Source of the DNA: Dysidea avara
Taxonomy: Eukaryota > Porifera > Demospongiae > Dictyoceratida > Dysideidae
Length of the DNA: 64,000 bases
Direction of reading: 5' to 3'
NCBI RefSeq assembly: GCF_963678975.1
Contig: NC_089281.1
Location: forward strand, 27,074,765 to 27,138,764
Part shown: one piece after another, positions 29,837 to 44,104 of the stretch
How the letters are laid out: the number at the start of each line of letters is the position of its first letter
Numbering within the stretch: the stretch's first letter is position 1
The notes under the pieces: generated by a model
Databases searched by the model: none
What the model saw: only the letters and a program-made list of their open reading frames with translations
Told to the model about the DNA's origin: nothing
Made by a program: the position numbers and the translations under genes

Positions 29837-32718
29837 CCTAGTAATCTCAAGAACTATGAAGTTTTTTTTCTGATTTATGTTCCAAGGTGGTTCTAGAACA
29901 GATTCAGCTTGGTTGCCCAAGTGGCAACTTTGGGCAACTCTAGAAAATTGGCGAAAATTTATATGCAGGAAGTCATAAATTTACATATGAGCTAGTGTTC
30001 ATAACTCTTCGGGATTTTATACAATCAAAGTAATTTTGGCACCATTGAATTCAGCACATTTTTCTGCACAAGATGATACTAATTTGAGGTCAAAAAACAA
30101 ATTACGTAATTGGTTGCCATGGTAACGGACGTTCTATATTAATTTTTAAAAGGGAGCAGAAGAGTAGCTACCACTCGTTTTCAGACTTAAGTTTTGGTTG
30201 TATGATAATCTACAAGGTTTGATATTGGATCAGGAGTAGAGTAAGTGTAGATTTGATGCATTTGGCTGGTTTTCTAATTAATGCAGTACGTTTTTCTGTT
30301 TCATTTTTGTAAACTTTACTTTCAACTTTAAAAAAATTGTTTTTTAGGTGTTTGACATCCTGCAATACATATTTCTGCAACAATTTTCACATTTCTTTTG
30401 CTTCCGATGGCTACATTGGGTGATCAAAAGTGCTTTCTTCCAATCTGTAGTAAGTCTGGGCAATTTAGCACTTTCAAACAAAAAGCAGTGAAGAAGCTGA
30501 TAGAGTGTGCAGTGGAGCGTGGTGACCAGGAGCTTCATAACAAATTGCAGAGCATTCTAAATTCTCATGGAGAACAAGCATCAGTTGAACTCCATAAGAA
30601 CTGTTATTGTTCGTATACATCAAAGGATCATATAAAGAAACTTGTGTCAAGGAAGAGGAAGGCTTCGGAAGCTGACATCACAGAGGCTCCAACAGCTAGG
30701 GTTAGAAGATCACAAGTAGGTGATTTTCAGTTCAAAAATCACTGTTTATTTTGTGCTAAAGTGTGTGAACCTATAAACCCTAAGCATCCTGATAGGTGGG
30801 AGAAAGATAAAGCTTGAGCACCTTTTTACATATGAGCTATGTTCAGTTCCTTCATCACTTCTAGATGAACACAGTTGTCTCCGCAAAGCCAACAAGTCTG
30901 CTCTAGTTAAACGTCTTGGAGTGCTTGATGTCTTACCAGTAACTCCTGAAACTGTTGTAGTGGATGTTTCGCAGCTATTTTATCACACTGTGTGGCCACA
31001 TGGTGGTAATCTGTCTAATTTGATTGCTTGCATTCAAAGTAAGATTAGTCGTTATCCAGATGCTACTGAGAAAATCATTGTATTTGACAAATACAATGAC
31101 ACTTCTGCCAAAGATCATGAGAGAATGCGGCGTGCTGGGGAGGTGGTAGTTGACTACGAGCTCTCCATCACTAGTCCCCTTCCCAAAAGAGATGCAATTC
31201 TCAAAAGCAAGAACAACAAGCGACGGTTGGCAAGTGTGTTGTGCACCTTCAGCATGGATAACAATGTGACAATGGAAACTAGGGATGATGGTGCCTTTAG
31301 TCATGATGAAGCTGATGTCACAATGGTTTCGTATGTCATACAGGCTGCTAGCCATGGCAAGAGTGTGATTCGTGTTCTTAGTGATGACACTGATGTCTTT
31401 GTTTTATTGGTCTATTGGGTGCATCGAGCTGGACTGCAATGTAAGGTACAGATGGAAAGATGGGATGGGACAGTGCTGGACATTAATGCTACTTGTGCTG
31501 ACTTGGGCGAAAAATGCTTTCAGCTCCTTGGTATGCATGCCCTAAGTGGATGTGACACAGTATCGTACCCATATGGCAAGGGTAAAATCAGTGCACTTAA
31601 CACCCTGCTTACTGGAAACTTCCCAGGTTTAGCCCATGAACTTGGTGAGGTAGACGCCACCCACACTGATTTGATGGAAGCGGCTCAACAATTTTTCTGT
31701 GCTCTTTATCGTCAGCCTAGCGGGACCTCAATGGAAAATGCTCGTTTCAAACTATTTACTAAGAAGAAGAAAGCCACAAAAATCATGGCTTTACCTCCAA
31801 CATCTGCCAACCTCTTGCTGCATGTTTTGCGGGCACATCTACAGGTAATGCTATGGAAAGCAGCAGACCAGCAGGCACCACCTGACCAGTCATCAGACAT
31901 TACCCACTTTGGATGGATTATCCAAAATGATATTCCGATTCCTGCAATTGCTCCAGGTGCTCCAGCTCCACCTGAACTAATTGACTTAATAAAGTGTAGC
32001 TGCAAGGCACAAGGCAAGCGATGCAGTTCTGAAGCTTGCAGCTGTCACAAAAAGCATGTACCATGCACTTCCTATTGCAATTGCTCTGGTGGAGAAGACT
32101 GCTGTAATCCACACTCTGTGAGACCTGGAACAAGCAGTGAAGAAGATGAAAATGAGGCAGATGATGACTATTTTGAAAGTGACACTGCGATCGAAGATGA
32201 AGAGGAAGGAGAGTCTGGTGATGTTCATGATGAAAACTGCATAATTGCTGAAGAGGATTTTGAATTAGACATGCTCTAGCTACTTAGCTTTGTTTTATAG
32301 TATAGTAATCTCAACCAATCATTCTAAATTTTTGTATATAATGCTATGGTGGAAAAAATGACATGAGAAAATATCTACAAAAACCATAGCTAACCGTATG
32401 CTAAAAGCATCGTGCATTAATTTTTGTAGTGAATTGTTTCTGCGGTGGCCATTTTAAATTTTCACTATGTTCTACACCTCAGATTCAAAAGTTAACACCA
32501 GAAATGAATTCTGCACCCCCAATAACCCTATATTAGACATATTACACAAAAAAAGTTTTTCTGTTGGAGCCGGTCATAGTCATATAGGCCATTTTAAATT
32601 TTCACAATTTTCCAGAGTTGCCCAAAGTTGCCACTTGGGCAACCAAGCTGAATTTGTTCTAGAACCACCTGGGAACACAAATCTGTAAAAAAACTTCATA
32701 GTACTTGAGATTACTAGG
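29837..32718 (+). mobile_element. DNA element encoding a FEN/XPG-like nuclease with CXC tail
   Basis: Inverted terminal repeats of about 124 bp, roughly 90 percent identical: CCTAGTAATCTCAAGAACTA on the left, CCTAGTAATCTCAAGTACTA on the right strand, followed by a shared GGTGGTTCTAGAACA and TTGCCCAAGTGGCAACTTTG. The length is 2882 bp. Flanking bases are TGAA and TTAA; a TTAA target is possible but not proved. The only coding content is the nuclease-like gene. I cannot place it in a named superfamily with confidence. Confidence 0.8.
30398..32279 (+). CDS. FEN1/XPG-like nuclease-domain protein with cysteine-rich CXC-like tail
   Basis: Two open segments. 30398-30817 (139 codons) begins MLPMATLGDQKCFLPICSKS and has a Cys/His pattern (CFLPIC, CYCSYTSKDH, CLFCAKVC). 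The second is open from before 30921 to the stop at 32279, entered through LLDEHSCLRKANKSALVKRL. Its nuclease signatures in order are VVVDVSQLFYHTVW (first acidic strand), IIVFDKYNDTSAKDHERMR, DEADVTMVSYVIQAA, VLSDDTDVFVLLVYW (acidic pair), then LSGCDTVSYPYGKGKISAL, matching the helix-two-turn-helix of FEN-type enzymes. The tail has CSCKAQGKRCSSEACSCHKK then CTSYCNCSGGEDC, a tesmin-type CXC pattern, and a very acidic end. Relatives I recall are longer between the two segments, so this copy has probably lost an internal part near 30817-30860. It is the likely mobility enzyme of the element, by inference. Confidence 0.7.
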
Positions 32719-34506
32719 TTAATGTATTGAGTCTATGAGACCACCGACTGGACTAAACTCTTGTTACTACATGGTATCCAAGAAGCTTTCCTGAACAGAA
32801 GAGTAGGTGCACTTTGCTGATTTACCTATGGAAGAACACAGCCTTCACAATTTTATGCCAGAAGGTAGATAATAGCCCTGGTACTACTCCAGATAGCTAC
32901 GTAGACAACTGCAAAAAAAAATGATATCAGACTTCATGACACGGTCACAATACTTTGCAATTCACACAACAGTGCTAGGCACAGACCAGCCAAAATACTT
33001 TCCAGGACTCATGGCAAGTCAGTTTGACATGGCCAAATATGCCAGAAATTTAAAAGGCTCTCCTGGGTCACGTACAACATGAACTTCAGACAAGAGCCAG
33101 CCTGTAGGCCAACCTTCTAACAGGAGAACATCAAGACTCTTTGGGAGTCCAAAATTTACTCTCAGTGTTTCCCACCTCATAAGTATACAGTATCATAAGA
33201 CCCCCCCTGAGGGATGATGCAGGACATGTCACTCATTCCAATAACCTGGTGTCCTACACAATAAGTTCCTCAAAAGGAGTGTGAACCAGAAGAGGTCACA
33301 GCCATGGAAATCTGCAAGCACAAAAGGTGGTTATCCTGTATGTCAACATCACAATGTCTGCCTTTACAGCAGAGAAAAACACCTGTCCTCTAGGTGACCA
33401 CACCAAGATACAAGCCCAGATGTGGGCAACAAATCCTAAGCAGACTAGTCATAAGCAAATAACTTGAAGGCATTTATCATACATGCTCATGATTTAACAC
33501 TTTAACCAAGCTGGAGTTCATAAGCGCCACAAGGCACAAAGAGACAAAGTTTCCACGTAGGATTCAATTCGCTCCAAGCAACAATATCCAACCACTCAGA
33601 TGTTGTGTCAGCATAAATTCAAGATGAACATGCATTAAACCAACTGGGTCACATAGGGAACTCACAAACCAGTTGAATATCAACTGGGGACTATCCCTAA
33701 AAGAGCAAAACAAGCTTTTATTTAGTGTGAACTATGGTATACTGAAGAAGGATTGCACCTTCCATTACATGTCAGTGAATGTCGTGACGCTGTAACAAAT
33801 ATCAAACAACTTGGAACCAGTGTATGGCACCACACCAGACCAATATGAAATAATTTAACTGTGAAGTAACCAGATGACAGTATCAAAATTATGATGGTGA
33901 TGGAGCTACAGCGGCACCATTAGCAAATTGATTAAGTGGATTAAGGAGCTTATGCTAGAGTTAGCTGTGCAAGAGACCAAAATGTCTACATTGAGCCACA
34001 TACAAGGTAATAAAGGCTAGAATACCAACAATAGCAACTACAAATCCATCATGCATGCTGAGATTTTGCATGACAACGGATCAGGTGAGACAAAGTTGTG
34101 AGGGATGAGAGGTCTGGCCACCTATCAATAAAAAACAATCTATACACAATGCAATCATGTGATTCAACAGTCTTGTACTAACAATTTATGAAATAAGGGA
34201 CTATTAGGCTAGCATTGGTATATACCATTAACTGTCAACCATGACAATATAACTCTGTGCAGTGGAGAAAATAACAGTTGGCCATCTGCAATTTGCTGAT
34301 CAAATTAGCAAGATTGGCACCCATTTCCTTTTGGGTCTGACATTTCAGATCAGCAAAGGCAGTACATAGTTAACAAAATAAAGATAATAGGTGATAAAAT
34401 AAGTCGAAGGATTATACACACAAGATTTTGTGAGGACAACTGTCTTATTGGCTGACTGACCAATAGACATGTAAGATCAACCAGTTGATTCATATATATA
34501 CTCCTA
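32719..34506. other. Spacer with possible unassigned short exons
   Basis: No long reading frame. Codon-like stretches occur on the minus strand at 33019-33180, about 34365-34268 (ADLKCQTQKEMGANLANLIS) and about 34140-34060 (WPDLSSLTTLSHLIRCHAKS). They might be 3' exons of the Tudor gene, whose exon at 35367-35225 ends at a strong GTAAGT donor, but the joins could not be established. Confidence 0.35.
33019..33180 (-). CDS. Possible coding exon, 53 residues with stop
   Basis: Minus-strand frame MRWETLRVNFGLPKSLDVLL, continuing LEGWPTGWLLSEVHVVRD and ending AYLAMSN before a TGA. The mix of hydrophobic and charged residues and the Trp content look protein-like rather than chance. No family was recognised. 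It could be the last exon of a minus-strand gene whose other exons lie to the right. Confidence 0.35.
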   Translation of the reverse strand: MRWETLRVNFGLPKSLDVLLLEGWPTGWLLSEVHVVRDPGEPFKFLAYLAMSN

Positions 34507-34999
34507 ACAGAGTTGGGCAAGTTACTTTTTAAAAGTAACTAGTTACATATTACATATTACTTGCAACTGAACTATTTAGTTACAGTTACATATTACCCAT
34601 AAAATAAAGTAACTATAATAATATTACATATTATATTACTTTGTGTCCACAGCCTTAAGCCTGTCACGTGTGAAACTACCACCTTATCACGTAACATGAT
34701 TGCATTGTTGGACAATGTGTAAATCTTGGTTATAAGTAAGAAGCTGGTGAATAAGCTTCATTCAGTAGGCTTCATTACTTTGTTGTGGCTAGGCGTTACT
34801 CAGTGGATTACTAACGAGATTAGTAACTTCGTTACATGTAATAATAATATTACATAATATTAGATTCGTTAAGGTAACCTGTTACATTTGTAAGTAAAGT
34901 AACTTGAGTTATATTACCTGTTTTTTATAGTGTATTTCATTATATTACTTAGCTACCACAAAAGTAATAATATTACGTAACGCATTATATTCCCAGCTG
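34507..34999. mobile_element. hAT-like MITE rich in GTTACTTT/AAAAGTAAC
   Basis: Left end ACAGAGTTGGGCAAGTTACT; right end GTAACGCATTATATTCCCAG then CTG. Flanks TACTCCTA (34499-34506) and TACTCCCA (35000-35007) make an 8-bp duplication with one mismatch. The GAGTTGGGCAAGTTAC type of end is widespread among animal hAT MITEs. Confidence 0.7.
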
Positions 35000-35186
35000 T
35001 ACTCCCATTGTCAGGCTAACCACTTCATTAACATGTACCACCATAAAAACCAATGAATAAGTGTGAATTCTAGCCAACTTCACAGCAGTGTGATATGAAT
35101 CAACTCATTACTGAGGTCATATTATGGTCCCACATGTCACTATATAAGACCTTATCACTGTGTATGTAATAAGGTTACCGGAACTT

Positions 35187-38104
<2,918 letters not shown>

Positions 38105-38188
38105 TTGCACAGTCGCTTAATTCTGCAAGGAGCTCCACGTGGTAAAACTCCAATTAATGCATACTGTAAATTCGTAATTAGTGTTAGA

Positions 38189-38950
38189 ATGCAGCGATGG
38201 AAAAGTTTGTTAAGTAAACGTTTTGAAACCTTAAATAGCAACAATCCTCAATTTGCGACTCAGTCAACTGTACTGGACAATGTAACCGATGTAACAAGCA
38301 ACATTCTGCCACGTGCAGCCGTGGCGTTAATTATACGACTTTGCCCCAAGGGCGTGCCTCAGGTGTTGTTAACCAAACGTGCCTCATCACTTCGGAGCTA
38401 TGCAGGTGATGTGTGTCTACCTGGTGGAAAATATGAACAGTCAGATCACAATTTAGTGAACACTGCATCGAGGGAAACCAAAGAGGAGGTGGGGGTTCCC
38501 CCAGACAGTCTGGACTTCATTAGCACCTTACCAATGCTTCCAGCTGGGATGGAGAGAGCAACTGCTGTCACCCCAGTAGTATTCTTACTAACTAAAGAGA
38601 CTGAAATCATTGCAAATGCTTCAGAAGTTGATGCAGTCTTTTGGGTACCTCTTGGCGTATTCTTAAATGAAAACACCAAGAAGAAACCAAAGTCATTTAC
38701 TTATGAAGGGAAAATCAAGTTTTCTACTGTTGCATTTGACTTCTTTGATGTAGAGACACAGAGAACATTTCTGATATGGGGCTTTACTGCTCGGCTATGT
38801 GTCGTGTGTGCTACAGTTGCACTTGATACAAGCCCTCATTTTCCATTTACTGCATTATCCATCACCTGGTCCCCATCAGATGGTAAAGTGTTCTTATCTG
38901 AAGTCATTTTGAGAACTAGTGATGTCAGTGCTTTGAAAAGTAAAATATAG
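38189..38950 (+). CDS. NUDT7: Nudix hydrolase, NUDT7-like (probable peroxisomal CoA diphosphatase)
   Basis: Single-exon gene of 253 residues. Start chosen at ATG 38189 (MQRWKSLLSKRFETL), because the frame upstream overlaps the divergent Tudor exon. The Nudix box, residues 79-103, reads LPGGKYEQSDHNLVNTASRE then TKEEVGV; it has the REUxEExGU core and, like human NUDT7 as I recall it, Asp where many Nudix boxes have Glu. The CoA-type signature region LLTKRASSLRSYAGDVCLPG precedes it. Family activity: hydrolysis of CoA and acyl-CoA to 3',5'-ADP and (acyl)phosphopantetheine, in peroxisomes. The last residues, Ser-Lys-Ile, resemble a PTS1 peroxisome signal. A 3' fragment of this gene is repeated at 58384-58783. 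Confidence 0.85.
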   Translation: MQRWKSLLSKRFETLNSNNPQFATQSTVLDNVTDVTSNILPRAAVALIIRLCPKGVPQVLLTKRASSLRSYAGDVCLPGGKYEQSDHNLVNTASRETKEEVGVPPDSLDFISTLPMLPAGMERATAVTPVVFLLTKETEIIANASEVDAVFWVPLGVFLNENTKKKPKSFTYEGKIKFSTVAFDFFDVETQRTFLIWGFTARLCVVCATVALDTSPHFPFTALSITWSPSDGKVFLSEVILRTSDVSALKSKI

Positions 38951-39042
38951 TGTCAATTATTTGAATGTCAGTTTGTAACAATTTTATATGATAATTTCAT
39001 TTCTGACATTTGATACTGATGGGTAATTCTGATAGTCCAGCG

Positions 39043-41554
39043 CCTAAGGGGAGACACGTAAAAAGTCCTCAGGAACACCCCTTTTTGCACCCTGACAAGA
39101 AAACTATTTGTTACTATTAAAAATCAATCATGTTTCTATCAAGTTAACTGCTGGGCCTAGTATCATAGTACAGGGCCGTAACCAGAGGGGGTTCGACTGG
39201 TTCGAACGAACCCTTACCTTTTTTTTTTTTTTATGTTTAAAGCTGGCATATAAGACATGGGCGCCCGAAAAGTAGAGAGGAGCTATATGTAAAGCACTGA
39301 AGCCTGCTCTGAGATGTTAACTAAGGCGGAGCTAAGCCCCACCTCTATACAGCTAAGATCTGGGTGGGGATGAAAATTGGCTAAAAATCGATATACTCTA
39401 ATAGAACAGTCATTAAAATACTCTAATACAACAGTCACTCTCCAATCATTCATGATTAAAGCTTTCAAACAATTAAGACCAAGCTGAACCTCTTCTATAA
39501 TGTGCTTATCTGAACACTGTGCTATATACCTATTTTTCAGATATGTAGTCATGGTTAAAATCATCAGATTAGCTACTATTATTAGTAAACCCAAATTATG
39601 AATTTATGGATCCTTAATTAATTGTACTGATGTAGCTGAAGAGGTCTGTGTTTTATATAGCTGCTAGGCAACAAATAGTAACTACTGCTTATAAATTAGT
39701 ATACCTGAGAAATGCTTGTGTGCATGTAATTCTCTTGATGTTCAGTTAAATGTTTAGTTATTGGGATAGTGCTAGCCAGCTAACTATATAGCAAGGAAGT
39801 TCACAATAAAAACTACCTGCATGAGTATATTTGTGAAATCCTAGCTTTTTCACTGATGTGCAGGGCGGGCAGGCATGCACGGGGTTCTGGAAACTCCCCT
39901 CTGAAAATTCAAGCTAAAATAGCTGAAATAATATTGATAAAGGACTAACCATACAATAAGAAATCATGAATCAATGTAATTTTGTGTGACACAAAGGAAT
40001 AATAGCTATTGAATGAGTAGAGGAGTACTGAGCAAAACAGTGATAGCTAACTGAGTAGATAGTAAGTGGATGATTTCATGTGTTGATTATTTCAATGTAT
40101 AGAAGAAATGTATCTACTAAAATTAACCCAAGCATGTGTAGTTGCTGCACATACTGAAGTTGAGATTAACTTCAAATTATACAGGATGTCAGATTTCAAA
40201 GGATTACACACTCACAACTGTTATTTGGAGCTATTAAGTGTGTACTATCAATTTTAGGACAGTTAGGAGAAGTCAATTATTAAAGTGCTGTCAGCAGCTG
40301 GGGGCTGTGCCCCCAGACCCCTGCTGCCATAAACACCTACCATGTCAAAGTTGAACCCCCCTTTGACAAATCCTGGTTACGGGCCTGTAGTACTAGTACA
40401 AAGCATACAGCTGGAACATAATAGCCTATTAGTAATCTATAAAAAAAAAAGAAAGTTTTCTCACCTAGGCAGTAAACAAAATCACTAAAATTTCCATTTG
40501 CAGGGATTCTGTTAAAGTTTTGGACCTTCAGTGCTGACGATTGTGTAGTACTATGTACAAGGATCATCCTGATGCTTTATTAAAGGGGCATAACAAAAGT
40601 TATTTAATGCTAAAGTTTTAATAGGTCACAGGTGGATATCTCAACAGAAAACCATGAACTACAGCAGTTCAATTATCAAGCACAGAGCTTGAACAAAAGG
40701 TCCCTTGTCCTTATACTGGGCACCATATGAAAGGTAATTAAATTTCTAGTTTAATGAAGGCAGTTGCAAGTTGTTTCAACATTTTATTCTCAAGTTACGG
40801 TGATTTCAATTCAGTGTAATATAGCATAAGCAAGAAAAGCACACGGATGTGTATTAAGGTATTTCTTAGTGCTGTGATAATGCTCAAAATAAGCATAAAG
40901 GAGCTGGATTCCAATGAAGTGAGCACTAAGAAGTACTTTATGACACATCGTTGTGCTTTTCTTGCTTATGCTATATTACATCGAAATGAAAGTGCTGTAA
41001 CTTGACAACAAGATGTTGAAACAACTTGCAACTGCCTTCATTAAACTAGAAATTTAATTACCTTTCATATGGTGCCCAGTATGAACACCATATGAAAGGT
41101 ACAGAGCACAGAGCTTGAACAAGGGACCTTTTGTTCAAGCTCTGTGCTTGATAATTGAACTGCTGTAGTTCATGGTTTTCTATTGAGATATCCACCTGTG
41201 ACCTATTAAAACTTTAGCATTAAATAACTCTTGTTATGCCCCTTTAATAAAGAAATGATACACATCAGGGTGATCCTTGTACATAGTACTACACAATCGT
41301 CAGCACTGAAGGTCCAAAACTTTAACAGAATCCCTGCAAATGGAAATTTTAGTGATTTTGTTTACTGCCTAGGTGAGAAAACTATTTGTTTTTTTATAGA
41401 TTACTAATAGGCTATTATGTTCCAGCTGTATGCTTTGTACTACTATGATACTAGGCCCAGCAGTTAACATGATTGATTTTTAATAGTAACAAATACTTGT
41501 CAGGGTGCAAAAAGGGGTGTTCCTGAGGACTTTTTATGTGCCTCCCCTTCTTAA
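39043..41554. mobile_element. Large inverted repeat (fold-back), interrupted by a MITE
   Basis: Left arm 39043-39170 plus 40388-40860 is inverted at about 40960-41554, for example CTGCTGGGCCTAGTATCATA against its inverse at 41436-41455. Arms are about 600 bp around a short centre at 40860-40960. No gene. The paralogous spacer in copy B (around 58850) lacks it: TAATTCTGAT runs straight into TATTTTGAGGG. The inserted DNA in copy A therefore spans about 39033-41655. Confidence 0.75.
39171..40387. mobile_element. MITE, CAGGGCCGTAACCAG family, copy 2
   Basis: Ends CAGGGCCGTAACCAGAGGGG and the inverse of CAGGCCCGTAACCAGGATT, flanked by TAGTA on both sides. The right arm of the host fold-back keeps the uninterrupted site near 41436-41455. 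Contains two direct copies of the dispersed motif at 39386-39433. No convincing reading frame. Confidence 0.75.
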
Positions 41555-41781
41555 AATACTTAGTGCATGCTCCATATACTCTGTAAAAAAATGGTGCTTT
41601 TATCAAAAAGTGAATGATTATGTCAATTTTAAGGGCTTATGTACTGCACTATGATTGTTTTGAGGGTATTATATTTTTGGGGTTCCCAAGTAATAGGTGA
41701 ACATTTCAAGTCCTTAAAGGACTCTATACTTGTAACAATTAGACTCAAACACTTAAGTCTATTGCTGACCTGGATGACCTC

Positions 41782-42890
41782 CAGGGGCTAAAAAAGGGGG
41801 CTAGTTGTGGCCAAAATGCTAGTTGTAAGTGACTTTTGGCTAGTTGTAAATGGTGATTGGGCTAGTTGTAAAAGTCAGGCTAAAATAGCAAGCTGCACCA
41901 CAGAAAAGTATAACCTCAAAGTTATGTATAATATTATTATGTGCACATGTGTGCAGCTTAAATCTCTTTACAGGGATTTGGCTAGAAGTACCTTAAGATT
42001 CTATGAGATTGCTATTTTTCAAAAAATTTCTCCACTCCGCTAGAGATTGCCTTACAATTCAGCCTATAGTCATAGTTACTTTTATTACAGTCCACAATTA
42101 AAATTGCCCTATATAAATCTACTGTAGCTAATAAAACAATAGTTTATTCTAAAAAACTACTTTCAAACTCTGTAACCTATGCTGCCTCTATATGTAGTTC
42201 TTTTTATCCTTTCAATTCACCATTTCCTTAAAACATCCAGATTTCTCAGTCATTTCTCTCAAATTGTTTCCAGATTCAATCTCATCACAGCTATATTTCA
42301 AAAATTTCCTGGGACAGTACGTATGCCCCGGCCCCCTAAAGCCTTCCCTATCCACTGACACTTTACTACACAAGTTTTTTTTTTTTTTGTTTGTTTTTTT
42401 TTGACAATGATAATATAAATAAACACTTAAACAGTGGGCAGAGAGGCAAACTCTGCCCAGTCCTGGGATGATGGTATTGTTGCCATTACAGAAGCAGCAT
42501 TGCCACGTTGAACATCAATGGCAACTTTCTGAATCAAAAATTGGGTGGCCCTATTATCACCAGACTGTTCCATCACCCGGGAACCTATCCGCCTCACTAA
42601 TGAGCGTGCACATGATCCCCAAGCACCCAAGGTCTCAACACATAAAGGGGAGAAGTGAAATGATGGAATCAGAGAAAAATACTGCACTTAGCTGACTCTG
42701 ACTCTACACAAGTTCTCTCTTCACTACTTTAGCTATTAGACAATCATAACAATAATTATAGAGTACAATATGTATACACATCAAACCTAAATGCAAATTT
42801 TGTGTAACAAATACCCCCCCCCCCCCACACACACACACACACACACTCTCAGGTTTGACTAGTTGTAAAAAATAGTTTTTTTAGCCACTG
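41782..42890. mobile_element. Non-autonomous hAT-like element
   Basis: A perfect 8-bp duplication ATGACCTC (41774-41781 and 42891-42898) flanks ends CAGGGGCTAAAAAAGGGGGC and the inverse of CAGTGGCTAAAAAAACTA. The paralogous site in copy B (58975-58995) is empty. No transposase. Contains a 5'-truncated LINE tail. Confidence 0.85.
42377..42695 (-). mobile_element. 5'-truncated LINE tail
   Basis: Minus-strand frame with FHFSPLCVETLGAWGSCARS, then DNRATQFLIQKVAIDVQRGN and a stop near 42427, typical of the extreme C terminus of one group of LINE reverse-transcriptase proteins. It is followed by an A-rich tail (the T run at 42377-42402 on the plus strand). It is nested inside the hAT-like element. 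Confidence 0.6.
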
Positions 42891-42949
42891 ATGACCTCAT
42901 TAGAACTTTGAGTGCATTGCTTTAGCTTGTTCTGATCTCTAAACTTGTT

Positions 42950-43404
42950 TAGGGACCCGCCAATTATGCTCATTATTTTACCTATTATGCTATGCTGCAC
43001 TGCTCAAAACTTTACCTATTATGCTTAGATTAATGCTCAATATTTACCTATTATGCTCAAATTATGCTCAATATTTTTACCTCAGTTCCCATATTTTTCT
43101 AATAACTTTGCACTTTACGGAAAAGCAGTAAGTGGTTGAAGCACAGACTGTAAATCCTTGCTTGTCAAAATGCATGTCACAGAAAAGATCGATATACTCT
43201 AATAGAACAGTCAGCTACCTGATAATTTTATTAGAGTTACTGACTGTTCTATTAGAGTATATCGATCTTTTTGTCGGATATGTATTTATAAGTAAGAATT
43301 TATAGCATTGCACAAGTTTTCTGCCTATTATGCTAGCATTATGCTCAATGCTTTCAGGCACCTATTATGCTCATTATTATGCCAGCATAATCGGCGGGTC
43401 CCTA
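42950..43404. mobile_element. hAT MITE, TAGGGACCCGCC family, copy 2
   Basis: A perfect 8-bp duplication AACTTGTT (42942-42949 and 43405-43412) flanks TAGGGACCCGCCAATTATGC and the inverse end. Copy B of the surrounding DNA (59025-59050) has no element here. The central hairpin at 43186-43272 is made of the dispersed motif, as in copy 1. Confidence 0.92.
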
Positions 43405-44104
43405 AACTTGTTACACCTAATAATTTAGCATGTAAATTTGTAGCTATAGAGTAGCTATGTTGAGCTAACATTGGATTCTCTTGTCAGAGTTTATGTAAAC
43501 AAGTTTGCAAAGTAAAATGAAGGCAATAATTGTAGTGAAGTGTTAAAGTTATCAGACCATGTCAATGCTCTAATAGAACAATCAGTTCATTGTCTGCCAT
43601 GCTTTCATTTAGACTAATGAACAAATTGAATATTATCTTCAGTTTGGCAGCACTAGTAATAATGCAACAGGTGTGCACAAACTTGTTTTTGTCTCATTCA
43701 TGTAGGAACACACTTTGTAATGATATTCCAGCCACTCTATAGCTAATAGAATAATCACATTTTTAAAACCAGAAAATTATTTCATAATTAACATCAGACT
43801 CTTTGGTTTGTGCTCTGATACAGAGCTGTGGCATTGGATGTTGGAAGAGAGTTACCATGAGTACTACTTGTCATACTTGATGTGGCATTAAGAACAGCCA
43901 CACGTTCACTATCTGCTCAAAATGAAATTTTTTACTAATTCTTTTATGGTCACATTCGTATATATACGTTGTGCATAATAATTAATTTTGTAATACTAAG
44001 TATAGTACAACTCAATACATTATTTTAGTATTTAATTAGGAAATTATAACTAATAGTTTCAGAGTACAAATAAACAAGAAGCTACATGAAAAACTAAAAC
44101 ATTT
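43405..44104. other. Copy A spacer, paralogous to 59040-59731
   Basis: AT-rich, non-coding, alignable by eye with copy B throughout. Has one dispersed-motif core (GCTCTAATAGAACAATCAG at 43567-43588). Confidence 0.7.
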
